Shown piece after piece: positions 54,982-64,000 of a stretch of 64,000 nucleotides of DNA. The position numbers were made by a program, and so were the translations under genes. The notes beneath the pieces are model-generated. The model had not been told where the DNA came from. It worked only from the letters and a program-made list of their open reading frames with translations, and did not search any database. The stretch spans positions 1 to 64,000 of the forward strand of contig JADLBH010000037.1 in NCBI GenBank assembly GCA_020847855.1. Reading direction: 5' to 3'. This DNA comes from Fimbriimonadaceae bacterium. GTDB lineage: Bacteria; Armatimonadota; Fimbriimonadia; Fimbriimonadales; Fimbriimonadaceae. Each line of letters opens with the position of its first letter. Position 1 is the first letter of the stretch.

Positions 54982-55805
54982 CTTGGAACCGAGCCGTCAC
55001 CCGGTGCTATGCCAAGCTCAATCTTTACCTTTCTGTGGGGCAGGCCGACGAAAGCGGCTACCACCCGATCGAGACCGTCATGCAGACCGTGGGCCTCTAC
55101 GATACGATCGTGGTCGAACCCGATGACATCACGACCGTCACGTACGATCCCCCTTATGCCGGGCCGGGGGACACCGTCCGAACGGCCTTGAGCCTTGCCG
55201 AGGAGTGCTTCGAGGTGCCCCCCATGCGGGTGCGGGTCGAGAAGGCGATCCCTACGCGATCGGGCTTGGGTGGCGGGAGCAGCGATGCTGCAGGCGCGCT
55301 GCGGATCCTCGGATTGCTGGCCGGCGATCGGCTCGGGCCCGTCGAACGGCTGGAAATCGCCGCCAGAATCGGGATGGACGTTCCCTTCTTCCTTTATGGA
55401 GGCCGCGCACATTGCCACGGCTATGGGCAGAGGGTCGAACCTGAGGGCGATGGTGAAAAGACCGTGTACGTGCTCGCCAAGCCGTCCGTGGGGGTCGCCA
55501 GCGGTGCCGCTTACGCCCAGTTGGACGAGTCGAGCCTTCGACTTCGAGGTGCCCCTTCCGACTTGCGATCCATGAGCAACGAGTTCGTCAACGTGGCCCC
55601 AGCGGAGTCTCGGGAGCTCATCCAAGCCCTCTTGGAGGCAGGGGCTTCGCAAGCGTCGCTTACGGGCTCCGGCTCCGCTTGCTTTGGAACCTTCGACGAC
55701 GAGCGAGCCGCGAACCGAGCCGCCGAGGCCCTCTCCCCCTTGGGTCGAACGTGGGTGGTCCCGAGCATCGGAGCCCAGGAGAGTTTGTGGACGTCATTCT
55801 CCTAG
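54978..55805 (+). CDS. ispE: 4-diphosphocytidyl-2-C-methyl-D-erythritol kinase; probable CTG start
   Basis: RCYAKLNLYLSVGQADESGYHPIETVMQTVGLYD...VEKAIPTRSGLGGGSSDAAGALRIL...DVPFFLYGGRAHCHGYG...LTGSGSACFG. The AKLNLYL motif lies upstream of the track start at 55035. Confidence 0.92.
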   Translation: MTWNRAVTRCYAKLNLYLSVGQADESGYHPIETVMQTVGLYDTIVVEPDDITTVTYDPPYAGPGDTVRTALSLAEECFEVPPMRVRVEKAIPTRSGLGGGSSDAAGALRILGLLAGDRLGPVERLEIAARIGMDVPFFLYGGRAHCHGYGQRVEPEGDGEKTVYVLAKPSVGVASGAAYAQLDESSLRLRGAPSDLRSMSNEFVNVAPAESRELIQALLEAGASQASLTGSGSACFGTFDDERAANRAAEALSPLGRTWVVPSIGAQESLWTSFS

Positions 55806-56503
55806 CCGGGGCAAAGTGCGACCCGGCCCTGCGCGAGGCGACCGGTGCCGAGTACCGGTGCGAGATCGTGATCGAGGGCCGGACGCTCTTGGACACCGCC
55901 CTTGCCGCTTGCGCCGGGTTGGGACCTACGGTCGTGGTGGGCCCGAGGGCACCGGAGGGCACGACCTTGGCACGGCCAGGCGAGAAGCTCCTCGGGAGCA
56001 TGCGCAACGGCCTGGACGACAGTCGTGGCGAGCAGATCCTCTTCGTCACCGCAGACCTGCCGTACATCCAACGAGAACACATCGAGGACTTCCTCCGTAG
56101 GATCCCGGCGGGGATCGACCTCGCCTATGCGATCGTGCCGGTCCAGGCGTGCTACGAGCGATTTCCGGGCCAGAAGCGGACCTCACTGAAAGTGAGGGAA
56201 GGCACCTTCACGGGCGGGAACCTGATCTTTGCCCGGCGCGAGGTGATCGAGCGCCTCATGGTCTTCCTCGAATCGGCCTACGCCGCAAGGAAGCGTCCCT
56301 TGCGGTTGGCCTGCCTGGTCGGCATGGGAACCATGATCCGGGCATCGTTCGGGCAACTCGTGCCGGGCACGCTCCCGCTTGCTTATCTTGAGGGGACGTT
56401 CAGTCGCCGGATCTCGGGCCAGGCCCAGGCCATCGTGTCCGCGCACCCCGAAGTTGCGACCGATCTCGATTCCCTGGCCCAATACCAGGCAGCGATCTCC
56501 TAG
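55787..56503 (+). CDS. nucleotidyltransferase family protein (MobA-like NTP transferase)
   Basis: VDVILLAGAKCDPALREATGAEYRCEIVIEGRTLLDTALAACAGLGPTVVVG...ILFVTADLPYIQREHIEDFL; GTG 55787. Confidence 0.8.
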   Translation: MDVILLAGAKCDPALREATGAEYRCEIVIEGRTLLDTALAACAGLGPTVVVGPRAPEGTTLARPGEKLLGSMRNGLDDSRGEQILFVTADLPYIQREHIEDFLRRIPAGIDLAYAIVPVQACYERFPGQKRTSLKVREGTFTGGNLIFARREVIERLMVFLESAYAARKRPLRLACLVGMGTMIRASFGQLVPGTLPLAYLEGTFSRRISGQAQAIVSAHPEVATDLDSLAQYQAAIS

Positions 56504-56739
56504 GAGCCGAGTTCGTCCTCGGCGTCGGCCTCGTCTACGGCGAGCTCCTCACCGATTTCGTCCAATTCGCCTTCCTCGCCCAACGCGGAGGGAGCAGGCA
56601 CCTCGGCCGGCTCCAGCTTGACCTCGGCGATGGACTTCAGGGTCCGATTGGGACAATCGTTACAAATGAACTCGACTTGGACGTCCTTGAGCCAGTCCGG
56701 CACCTTCTCGATCAGCTTGCCACAACTACATACAACCAT
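56500..56739 (-). CDS. small zinc-ribbon-like protein with acidic C-terminus
   Basis: MVVCSCGKLIEKVPDWLKDVQVEFICNDCPNRTLKS..., then EEGELDEIGEELAVDEADAEDELGS. Confidence 0.65.
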   Translation of the reverse strand: MVVCSCGKLIEKVPDWLKDVQVEFICNDCPNRTLKSIAEVKLEPAEVPAPSALGEEGELDEIGEELAVDEADAEDELGS

Positions 56740-56743
56740 TTGG

Positions 56744-57004
56744 TCAGTCCTCCGGCCCGTTGGCCTCTTCGTACGCTTGGATTGCCAGGCGGTGGCTCAC
56801 CAGCCCGTTCGCGATCATGAGAACGGCCGCGAGCAGGTTGATCATGACCAAGCGACCCTCTCGGATCTGCCCTGGGTCCCGGATCGCCGACTCCCCTCGC
56901 ACCAAGCCGATCAAAGCAATGATGACAAGAAGGATTCCGAACAGGAAGAAGGTGTTCTTCCACCAGACCGGCCGAGCCAGGGTTTTGGACGCCACGCCCT
57001 GCAA
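56744..57004 (-). CDS. small two-TM hypothetical protein
   Basis: NTFFLFGILLVIIALIGLVRG...LVMINLLAAVLMIANGLVSHRLA. Confidence 0.65.
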   Translation of the reverse strand: MQGVASKTLARPVWWKNTFFLFGILLVIIALIGLVRGESAIRDPGQIREGRLVMINLLAAVLMIANGLVSHRLAIQAYEEANGPED

Positions 57005-57216
57005 CGATACCGCGCCCTAGCAGCGCACATCGATCCAACGGCCCTTCTCAGGTTCCGCTTCGGCCCTTTCCAGGGATGCCGCCTCCTCGGAGATCAAGCG
57101 CAGGAGCTCGGCCCGGCGGGCTTGCGAAGCTCGTAGGCCCGGCGAATCTGGCCGCGGCACGGGCTGTGGGCTCGGCCCTTGGATTCTCATGGGACTTAGT
57201 ATCGGCCCCAGGAGCG

Positions 57217-57825
57217 CTACCTAGAGACCGGCCTGAGCCCCCGCTGCATTGCGAGGGTGCGCAGGAGCTTCCTTCCCCGGTGGATCCGGGATCGAACCGT
57301 CCCTACGGTGGTCCCTTGGGCCTCTGCAATCTCCTCGTAGGACATCCCCTCGATATCGCACAAGCGGATCGCCTCCCGATACATGGAAGGGATCTCGGCC
57401 ATCGTCGCACGAAGCTCGTGGACAAACTCCTCGTAGAGCAACTGCTCCTCTGCGTCCGCGGCCTCGTCCGGCACCTCGATGTCTTGCAGGGTGCCGTCCC
57501 TCGCCGAGACCATCGCATGGAGGGTTCCGGCCTCGCGCACTGGGTTCCGGCGGCGTACAGCGTCCAAGTGGGACCGCTGCATGATGCGCAGTAGCCAGTT
57601 CAGAAACGGCCGGTCGGGCATATAGCCTTCAAAACCGCGCCACGCTTTGAGGTACGTCTCCTGCACGAGGTCCTCCGCCTCGGTGGGGTTGCGCGTGAGC
57701 CGCACTGCCATCGTGTAGGCCCGCTTCTCCGTGTCGCGCTTCATCCTCTCGAACTCGGTCGCGCCGCGCGCACCTCTCCGGAGGCTGGACATGCCGATTT
57801 TTTCTGCTTCCTCCGTCTTCGTCAT
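57217..57825 (-). CDS. RNA polymerase sigma factor, sigma-70/ECF family
   Basis: AYTMAVRLTRNPTEAEDLVQETYLKAWRGFEGY...FLNWLLRIMQRSHLDAVRRR...AIRLCDIEGMSYEEIAEAQGTTVGTVRSRIHRGRKLL. Confidence 0.95.
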   Translation of the reverse strand: MTKTEEAEKIGMSSLRRGARGATEFERMKRDTEKRAYTMAVRLTRNPTEAEDLVQETYLKAWRGFEGYMPDRPFLNWLLRIMQRSHLDAVRRRNPVREAGTLHAMVSARDGTLQDIEVPDEAADAEEQLLYEEFVHELRATMAEIPSMYREAIRLCDIEGMSYEEIAEAQGTTVGTVRSRIHRGRKLLRTLAMQRGLRPVSR

Positions 57826-57840
57826 GGTCTCCTACTAATA

Positions 57841-57868
57841 GGGAGCGTTTTCAAGCCCGGTAAGTTCC
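57841..57868 (-). promoter_or_regulatory. possible ECF-type promoter upstream of the sigma factor gene
   Basis: Minus strand GGAACTT-ACCGGGCTTGAAAA-CGCTCC; GGAACTT matches classic ECF -35 elements. -10 match is weaker. Confidence 0.4.
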
Positions 57869-57910
57869 CCGATTGCAATCAGGCCCAGGCACGGTCCATC
57901 ATTCGGTGGG

Positions 57911-58276
57911 TTGCGACTCGTACTACTCACCAAGGATCCGGACATAGCGAACGCCACCCAAGGCGCGTTCCAACCTGACGACGAGCTCACCGTTCATTCC
58001 GAGTGGATCGAGGCCCTGGACGCCTGCGAAGGCGCCGAGATTCTCTTTGTGGACCTGTTGGCCACCCTCGACACGCCGCACCGCATCGAGGGGTACGAAA
58101 GGTTCGCGCAAGCCAAGATGAGCCATCCGACGGCGAAGGACGTGCCGTTGGTGCTCATCGGCCCAGGGGCGGACTACGATTTGGACGCCATGGTCGGCTG
58201 GCCCGGGTTCGTCTTCGCCCACCTCTCAAGGCCCCTGAACTACAAGCTTTTCCGGCGGGCCACGACTTGGGTCTAG
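57911..58276 (+). CDS. hypothetical protein, receiver-domain-like
   Basis: MRLVLLTKDPDIANATQGAFQPDDELTVHSEWIEALDACEGAEILFVDLLATLD...VPLVLIGPGADYDLDAMVGWPGFVFAHLSRPLNYKLF; TTG 57911. Confidence 0.6.
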   Translation: MRLVLLTKDPDIANATQGAFQPDDELTVHSEWIEALDACEGAEILFVDLLATLDTPHRIEGYERFAQAKMSHPTAKDVPLVLIGPGADYDLDAMVGWPGFVFAHLSRPLNYKLFRRATTWV

Positions 58277-59160
58277 TTGCGCCCGCCACCTTTGGGATGG
58301 GCCGACTCCACGGACTCGCGAAGGCGCTCTGCGCTCACATGGGTGTAGATCTGGGTCGTGCCCAGCCTTTCGTGACCGAGCAACTGTTGCACGCTCTTGA
58401 GGTCGGCACCCCCGTCGAGCAAATGGGTCGCAAAGCTGTGTCGCAAGGTGTGCGGGCTCACGGAAGGGTCGAGCCCGGCCGCGGCCGCCCACCTTCTCAC
58501 GACGTTCTGTAGCGTTCGCGAGGTGAGCCGCCGCCCTTGGGGCCCGAGGAACAGGGGCTCGACCCCTGGGGGGGCCTCCCGCTCCCTCTGGACGTATTCC
58601 CAAACCGCATCTCGGGCGCAGGTCCCGAAGAGCACGATCCGTTCCTTGTCCCCTTTTCCTCGAACCCGCGCGCTCTGGTCTTCCCAATCCATGTCGTGAA
58701 GGTCGAGGCCGACCACCTCGCTCGCTCGAAGCCCCGCACCGTAGGTGAGTTCGAGGAGCGCACGGTCGCGCAGCGGGGTTCGGGTCGCGGTGCCAATCGA
58801 GAGCATCTCCTCCGCCTCGGCTTGGCTCATGGCCCTGGGCAAGGTCCGGCGGCGATAGGGAGCCTTCAAGTCCTTTGCAGGGTCAGCCTCGATCCTCCCC
58901 GCTTCCAAGAGGTACCGAGTGAAGGCGCGAAGGCTCGAGCGCTTCCTAGCGCGCGTGACCGGATTGGGGGCGTATCTTCGCAAGTACTCGCGGCACGCAA
59001 CGTCCGTGAGCTCGGATATCTCGGGGCATACCGCGATGAGCTGTTCGAGGTCGCTGCGCGTCGCCCTCACAGTGTGAACGGACCGTATCTCCCCTAAGCG
59101 CCAGAGAAACGCCTCGACCGCGGCGCGAGTGGTCGCGCTAGCCAGGTCTAGCCTTCCCAC
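58273..59160 (-). CDS. tyrosine recombinase XerC/XerD-like
   Basis: LELTYGAGLRASEVVGLDLHDMDWEDQSARVRGKGDKERIV...SPHTLRHSFATHLLDGGADLKSVQQLLGHERLGTTQIYTHVS. Confidence 0.93.
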   Translation of the reverse strand: MGRLDLASATTRAAVEAFLWRLGEIRSVHTVRATRSDLEQLIAVCPEISELTDVACREYLRRYAPNPVTRARKRSSLRAFTRYLLEAGRIEADPAKDLKAPYRRRTLPRAMSQAEAEEMLSIGTATRTPLRDRALLELTYGAGLRASEVVGLDLHDMDWEDQSARVRGKGDKERIVLFGTCARDAVWEYVQREREAPPGVEPLFLGPQGRRLTSRTLQNVVRRWAAAAGLDPSVSPHTLRHSFATHLLDGGADLKSVQQLLGHERLGTTQIYTHVSAERLRESVESAHPKGGGRN

Positions 59161-60404
59161 TTGCGGAATGCCAGCGTGACGTTGTGGCCGCCAAAACCGA
59201 ACGAGTTGGACAGGCTGAGGTCGAACTCCCAGTCCCGCGCCTGGTTCGGGACGTAGTCAAGGTCGCACTCGGGATCGGGGTTGTGGAGGTTGATCGTCGG
59301 CGGCAACTTCGAGTCCCGCATCGCAAGCAGACAGATCAAAGACTCGATCGCACCCGCCGCACCCAGGGTGTGCCCAATCATGGACTTTGTGCTCGAGACC
59401 GGGATTCCACGGGCGGCCGCGCCGAGCACCTGCTTCATGGCTGCGGTCTCGGTCTTGTCGTTGAGCGGGGTCGAGGTGCCGTGGGCGTTGATGTATCCCA
59501 CGTCGGCCGGGCTTGCGCCAGCGTGCCTCAGAGCCATGCGCATGGATCGCTGGGCGCCGTCGCCGTTTGGGTCGGGGGCCGTGATGTGGTAGGCATCCCC
59601 GCTCATCCCATAGCCCACGAGCTCACCGTAGACCTTGGCGCCACGCGCCTTCGCATATTCGGAGTTCTCCAAGATGAGGACCGCAGAGCCCTCGGCGATC
59701 ACAAACCCGTCCCGCTCCGCATCGAAAGGCCGGCTCGCGAGGGTCGGGTCCTCATTGTTCGTAGACATTGCTCGCGCGGCGCAGAAGCCTGACATCCCGA
59801 TTTCGCAGATCGGAGCCTCCGTACCTCCGGCGAGCATGACCTGAGCGTCCCCTCGTGCGATCATGCTGGCCGCGGTACCGATCGCGTCGGCACCGGTGGA
59901 ACACGCGCTCACCACACACGTGTTCGGCCCCTTGAACCCATGCTGGATCGAGACGTACCCGCTCGCCATGTCCGGGATCATGTAGGGGACGAGGAAAGGC
60001 GAGACCCGAGAAGGCCCACCCTCCACGAGCCTGCGCACCTGCTGGCCCATGAAGGTGAGGCCGCCGATCCCCGAGCCGATCAGGACCCCGACCTCGGCCT
60101 TGTTGACCTCGTCCAGGTCGAGGCAGCTGTCCTGGACCGCCATCGCCGCCGAGGCGGCGGCGAAGGCGATGAAGCGGTCCACCCGGCGGGCGTCCTTGCC
60201 GTCCATCCAGTCCTCGGCGTCGAACCCCTTCACCTCTCCCGCGATCTTGGTGGGATACTCCGAAACGTCCATCAAGGACACTGGGCCCACGCCGGACTCT
60301 CCGGCGAGCAAGCGCGGCCAGAAAGCGTCGAGCCCGATACCCAGAGGAGTAACGGCTCCCGCGCCGGTCACGACTACCCGTGTGCTTCCGAAGGGGCCAG
60401 CCAA
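59148..60404 (-). CDS. fabF: beta-ketoacyl-ACP synthase II
   Basis: RVVVTGAGAVTPLGIGLDAFW...NTCVVSACSTGADAIGTA...GYINAHGTSTPLNDKTE...STKSMIGHTLGAAGAIE. Confidence 0.96.
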   Translation of the reverse strand: MAGPFGSTRVVVTGAGAVTPLGIGLDAFWPRLLAGESGVGPVSLMDVSEYPTKIAGEVKGFDAEDWMDGKDARRVDRFIAFAAASAAMAVQDSCLDLDEVNKAEVGVLIGSGIGGLTFMGQQVRRLVEGGPSRVSPFLVPYMIPDMASGYVSIQHGFKGPNTCVVSACSTGADAIGTAASMIARGDAQVMLAGGTEAPICEIGMSGFCAARAMSTNNEDPTLASRPFDAERDGFVIAEGSAVLILENSEYAKARGAKVYGELVGYGMSGDAYHITAPDPNGDGAQRSMRMALRHAGASPADVGYINAHGTSTPLNDKTETAAMKQVLGAAARGIPVSSTKSMIGHTLGAAGAIESLICLLAMRDSKLPPTINLHNPDPECDLDYVPNQARDWEFDLSLSNSFGFGGHNVTLAFRKWEG

Positions 60405-60413
60405 GGCGAGTAC

Positions 60414-60653
60414 CTATTCAGACTTCTTGGAGACGTAATCCGCGGCATCGCCCACGGTCTTGATGTTCGTAACGTCCGTGTCCGGAATCTCGACGCCGAA
60501 CTCGTCCTCGAGGGCCATAACGATTTCGACGACATCGAGCGAGTCAGCTCCAAGATCCTCCATGAACGCAGATGCGGCGGTGACCTCGGAAGGTTGCTTG
60601 TTCAACTGTGCACAGGTGACCTTGATCACCCTTTCCAATACGTCTTGAGACAT
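60414..60653 (-). CDS. acpP: acyl carrier protein
   Basis: [78 protein letters not shown] attachment site. Track ORF over-extended to 61358. Confidence 0.97.
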   Translation of the reverse strand: MSQDVLERVIKVTCAQLNKQPSEVTAASAFMEDLGADSLDVVEIVMALEDEFGVEIPDTDVTNIKTVGDAADYVSKKSE

Positions 60654-60724
60654 GCCTGTTCCTTTCCCTGGCTCGCAGGGCACCGCAATAATACTACTTG
60701 CAAGGGCACAAGGTTTTTTCCTGC

Positions 60725-61453
60725 CTAGAGTGCCATGCCCCCGTCCACCGCAACGACCTGTCCCGTGACGTATCCTGAGGCCTCGCCCACCAGGAACCCG
60801 ACCGTCGCCGCGACGTCCTCCGGCGAGCCGAAGCGTCCGAGCGGGGTCTGGGCCAAGGCCGCGGCTCGCGCCTGCTCGGGCAGTTCCTGTGTCATCAGGG
60901 TCTCGATGAACCCAGGAGCGACGACGTTGCACGTCACCCCGCGCCCGCCCAACTCCTTCGCAATCGCCTTGGACATCCCGATCAAGCCCGCTTTGCTCGC
61001 TGCGTAGTTCGCCTGGCCCGCCGACCCCGAGAGCCCCACCACGCTGCCAATGTTCACGATCCGACCGTAACGGGCCTTCATCATCCCCGATGCACACGCC
61101 CGACACCAGTGGAACGCTCCTTTGAGGTTCACATTCAAGACTGCCTCCCAGTCCTCGTCCGACATCCGGATCAAGAGCCCGTCCCGTGTCACCCCGGCGT
61201 TGTTCACGAGCACGAGGGGCACGCCCATGCTCTCGACCACCGCCGCATAGCACTCCTTGACCGCGGCAGGATCCGACACGTCGCACTCGAATCCAACCGA
61301 GCCTCCGTCGAGCTCGGCCGCGAACTCCTGGGCAAGATCGAGGTGCAGCGCGATGCACGCCACCCTCATGCCCGTTCGTGCGAGTTCGCGCGCGATTGCG
61401 GAGCCGATCCCGCGGTTCGCCCCCGTCACCACTGCGATCCTTGCCTCGTTCAT
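60725..61453 (-). CDS. fabG: 3-oxoacyl-ACP reductase
   Basis: [26 protein letters not shown]...[34 protein letters not shown]...[34 protein letters not shown]. Confidence 0.96.
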   Translation of the reverse strand: MNEARIAVVTGANRGIGSAIARELARTGMRVACIALHLDLAQEFAAELDGGSVGFECDVSDPAAVKECYAAVVESMGVPLVLVNNAGVTRDGLLIRMSDEDWEAVLNVNLKGAFHWCRACASGMMKARYGRIVNIGSVVGLSGSAGQANYAASKAGLIGMSKAIAKELGGRGVTCNVVAPGFIETLMTQELPEQARAAALAQTPLGRFGSPEDVAATVGFLVGEASGYVTGQVVAVDGGMAL

Positions 61454-62385
61454 CCTGCCACCTCCTCTACGACAGAGTCAAGCGTCGCGCTGTCCACAAC
61501 CTTGCCGACCCTCGCGTCCGGGACGATTCGACGGATCAAGCCGCAGAGAACTTCCCCAACGCCGCACTCGATCCAGTCCGTGACGTCGGCCGAGCGCATC
61601 GCTTGGACGGACTCCGTCCAGCGGACGCTGCTCTCCAATTGCCGGGCGAGAAGCTCCGGCCACGCCGAGGAGTCGGTAACGGCTGCGGCCGTGGTGTTCG
61701 CATAGACCGGTGCGCGCATCGTGCCCACGAACCGCGCCTCTTGGAGAGTCTGAGCAAACTCTCGGCCCGGCCCCTCCATGAGGGGGCTGTGGAACGCTCC
61801 GCTCACGCTCAGCGGGACCACCCGCTTGGCACCCTTGTCCGGCGCGATCGCGCTCAGGGCGTGTACGGCGTCTACGTTCCCGCTCACCACGAGCTGCCCC
61901 GGCGCATTGTCGTTGGCGATCACGCAAACACCGCTGTCTGCGACGGACTCGCAAAGCGCGGACAAAGGCTCGGCCTCCATCCCAAGCACCGCGGCCATCG
62001 TGCCGGGCACCTCCCGACCTGCCGCCGCCATGACCTCGCCTCGGCGCTTCACCAGCTTCGCGCACTCGGAGAGCGAGATCGCCCCGGCGGAGCAGACCGC
62101 TGCATACTCGCCCACGCTGTGCCCGGCGAACGCGGCGGGCTCGAGCCCGGAGGCTTCCTCCAGGCACCTCCATGCCGCCATCGAGCACGTGAAGAGGGCG
62201 AGCTGGGCACACTCCGTGCGCCGAAGGCTGGCCTCGTCGGTGTGGAAGCACAGGCCCACGGTGTCTACCCCGGTTGCGTCGGCGACTTCCTCGAAGACCT
62301 CGCGGGCGGTCTCATATTGCGTGTGGAGGTCCTGGCCCATGCCTGGCCGTTGCGAGCCCTGGCCCGGAAAGACGATTGCGAACAT
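61450..62385 (-). CDS. fabD: malonyl CoA-ACP transacylase
   Basis: [21 protein letters not shown]...[21 protein letters not shown]...[21 protein letters not shown]. Confidence 0.95.
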   Translation of the reverse strand: MFAIVFPGQGSQRPGMGQDLHTQYETAREVFEEVADATGVDTVGLCFHTDEASLRRTECAQLALFTCSMAAWRCLEEASGLEPAAFAGHSVGEYAAVCSAGAISLSECAKLVKRRGEVMAAAGREVPGTMAAVLGMEAEPLSALCESVADSGVCVIANDNAPGQLVVSGNVDAVHALSAIAPDKGAKRVVPLSVSGAFHSPLMEGPGREFAQTLQEARFVGTMRAPVYANTTAAAVTDSSAWPELLARQLESSVRWTESVQAMRSADVTDWIECGVGEVLCGLIRRIVPDARVGKVVDSATLDSVVEEVAG

Positions 62386-62433
62386 CGTGACATCCGGACT
62401 GTACCTGCCCCTCTCCCTGGTACTCTGCGGCCA

Positions 62434-62781
62434 GTGCCGACGATCCTCGAGACGTTCGCCAATCCAGCGCCCCACCGCGATTACACGATCGCCCACTCCT
62501 GCCCTGAGTTCACGAGCGTCTGCCCCAAGACGGGCCAGCCAGATTTCGCCACGATCGAGCTCGAGTACATCCCCGACGCGCTCTGTCTCGAACTCAAGGC
62601 GCTCAAGCTCTACTACTACGCCTTCCGGCAAGAAGGAATCTTCTATGAAGCGGTGGTCAACCGGATCCTCGACGAGCTGGCCGAGGCCTGCAAGCCACGG
62701 TGGATGCGGGTCACGGGGAGGTTCAACGTCCGCGGCGGGATCGCGAGCGTGGTCACCGCCGAGACGGGGTCCCGCCCGTAA
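62434..62781 (+). CDS. queF: NADPH-dependent 7-cyano-7-deazaguanine reductase QueF
   Basis: [82 protein letters not shown] 62434. Confidence 0.94.
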   Translation: MPTILETFANPAPHRDYTIAHSCPEFTSVCPKTGQPDFATIELEYIPDALCLELKALKLYYYAFRQEGIFYEAVVNRILDELAEACKPRWMRVTGRFNVRGGIASVVTAETGSRP

Positions 62782-63913
62782 AAACTTGGGGGCGAGAGCT
62801 CACCGAGAAAGGGCCTGAGTCGTCCCGGCCGTACACCTCGAGGTACATGGCGAGGCACCCATCCTTGCCTTCGGGCGAAGGAAGGGTCGAGAGATCGGTG
62901 ACCTCCGCGGGCCGCCAGAGCGACCCATCGAACCGATGGGACTCCGACTCGGCCGTCCAGAGCCAGGCGTGCGCAACTTCGAGCCCTGAGACCGCTCCTT
63001 GCCCTTCACAGACTTCGACACGCGCCTGGTCCCTACCGCCTGCGCACGCCGCGGCAAAGCGCGCAATCGAGCCGACCGCCGAGGGCGAGGACGGAAGGAC
63101 GTGGGCCGTGTTGGCCAAGAACAGCGCACTCGAAGGGACAGGGATCTCGCTCCAATACTCCTCGCTCGCATCCACGAGCCAATACGGATCGTTCGCGCCA
63201 CTGACCAGGTGTACGGGGCAGCAAAGGCGATCAAGTCGGCGATAGGGATCCACCAGGCCGAGGAGAGCTTGGCCCTCAGGGGTGTGCGTGGACTCGGTGA
63301 GACCAAGCTCGCTATAGGGCTCGTACATCGGGCTGGGGGAACCCCAGAGGGAGACCTGGCGCGCGAGCTGCCGGTCCATCACCAGATGGTCGAAGGCCAT
63401 AGGCACGGCTCCCTTGGCACGCTCCGCCAGTTCGATCGCTGTGAGCCAAGCCGTCCAACCGCGCTTGCTGGCTCCGATGGGAATCCATGAGGAGAGTCCC
63501 CACATCTCTCCCGCAACTCGTGCGACCTCGAGCGCCCCTTCCACCATAGGGTGGAGGAGCGGCCAGCGGGGATCCCCGGTCTCGAGGAAGCGTTGGAACG
63601 TGAAGGCGATGAGTTCGTCCTCGACGAGTCCAAAGATGGGCTGGTTCGGGACGTCGAAGCACGCGACGACGGGAAGTCCCGAACGGGCGGAAACCGCCTC
63701 CGCCCATTCGATGTCGCCGGGGTGCGGGTCGCCACCGGTCAAATAGAGCAGGCCGGTCTCGGACGGAAGCCTGGACTCGCCCACGAGGACCGCCCGATGC
63801 CGCCATGCATGCCCCATCCACTCCCCGCATGCGACTTGGAGCATGGGCAACCCCGCAGCCCAATCCGCCACGACCGATTCGCCGGAACCTCCCACGGCAT
63901 CAGTTTGAACCAA
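62753..63913 (-). CDS. PhoPQ-activated pathogenicity-related family protein
   Basis: [42 protein letters not shown]...[36 protein letters not shown]...[14 protein letters not shown]. Probable TTG start. Confidence 0.8.
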   Translation of the reverse strand: MVQTDAVGGSGESVVADWAAGLPMLQVACGEWMGHAWRHRAVLVGESRLPSETGLLYLTGGDPHPGDIEWAEAVSARSGLPVVACFDVPNQPIFGLVEDELIAFTFQRFLETGDPRWPLLHPMVEGALEVARVAGEMWGLSSWIPIGASKRGWTAWLTAIELAERAKGAVPMAFDHLVMDRQLARQVSLWGSPSPMYEPYSELGLTESTHTPEGQALLGLVDPYRRLDRLCCPVHLVSGANDPYWLVDASEEYWSEIPVPSSALFLANTAHVLPSSPSAVGSIARFAAACAGGRDQARVEVCEGQGAVSGLEVAHAWLWTAESESHRFDGSLWRPAEVTDLSTLPSPEGKDGCLAMYLEVYGRDDSGPFSVSSRPQVFTGGTPSRR

Positions 63914-64000
63914 CGTGGGGTTGACTTTGAGGACAAGAAAGTGCAGAATGGCGGTGGTCGCCCGAAAATGGGCTTGGAGTCCGCGTGAAAAGAACCCTGA

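Noticed and set aside
58273-59160. Xer-like recombinase as evidence of a mobile element
   Set aside because: Housekeeping-type sequence sits in a fab gene run with no att repeats or other mobility genes.
60654-61358. N-terminal extension of the ACP ORF
   Set aside because: Overlaps fabG; ACP begins at MSQDVLERV (60653).

Overview
This is a 64 kb, high-GC, gene-dense bacterial chromosomal window with about 58 protein genes. Gene content resembles Armatimonadota/Fimbriimonadia, but that placement is inference only. I see three tRNA genes (Ala-TGC, Ile-GAT, Ser-CGA), no rRNA, no CRISPR and no recognisable transposon or prophage. Main blocks: an orphan sugar-ABC ATPase plus GH13 gene; an overlapping hisN-ruvX-mltG-(YqeG::GtrA)-aroE-tsaC run; a BamB-like/dprA/nagA/kimA-like/STAS-USP run; divergent BNR-repeat and GH95-like genes; metG; pnp with an RD/RG-rich tail; two tandem GspF paralogs with a membrane J-domain protein; folK-gpsA; rpsO; acs; a 13 kb double RND efflux locus headed by a small Cys/His-rich protein; gatCA-ispE-nucleotidyltransferase; an ECF sigma gene; fabD-fabG-acpP-fabF-xer; queF; and a PhoPQ-related gene. 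The strongest observations are: (1) four convergent gene pairs that share one palindromic CTAG as both stop codons; (2) recurrent TANNNT boxes 6-10 nt upstream of start codons, which suggests common leaderless transcription; (3) an ispE whose only workable start is CTG in a CTGA overlap; (4) the double RND locus, with an adaptor carrying two heavy-metal-binding CxxC modules and a permease with an atypical TM4 motif; (5) several domain fusions and degenerations. Many long antisense ORFs in the supplied track are high-GC artefacts.
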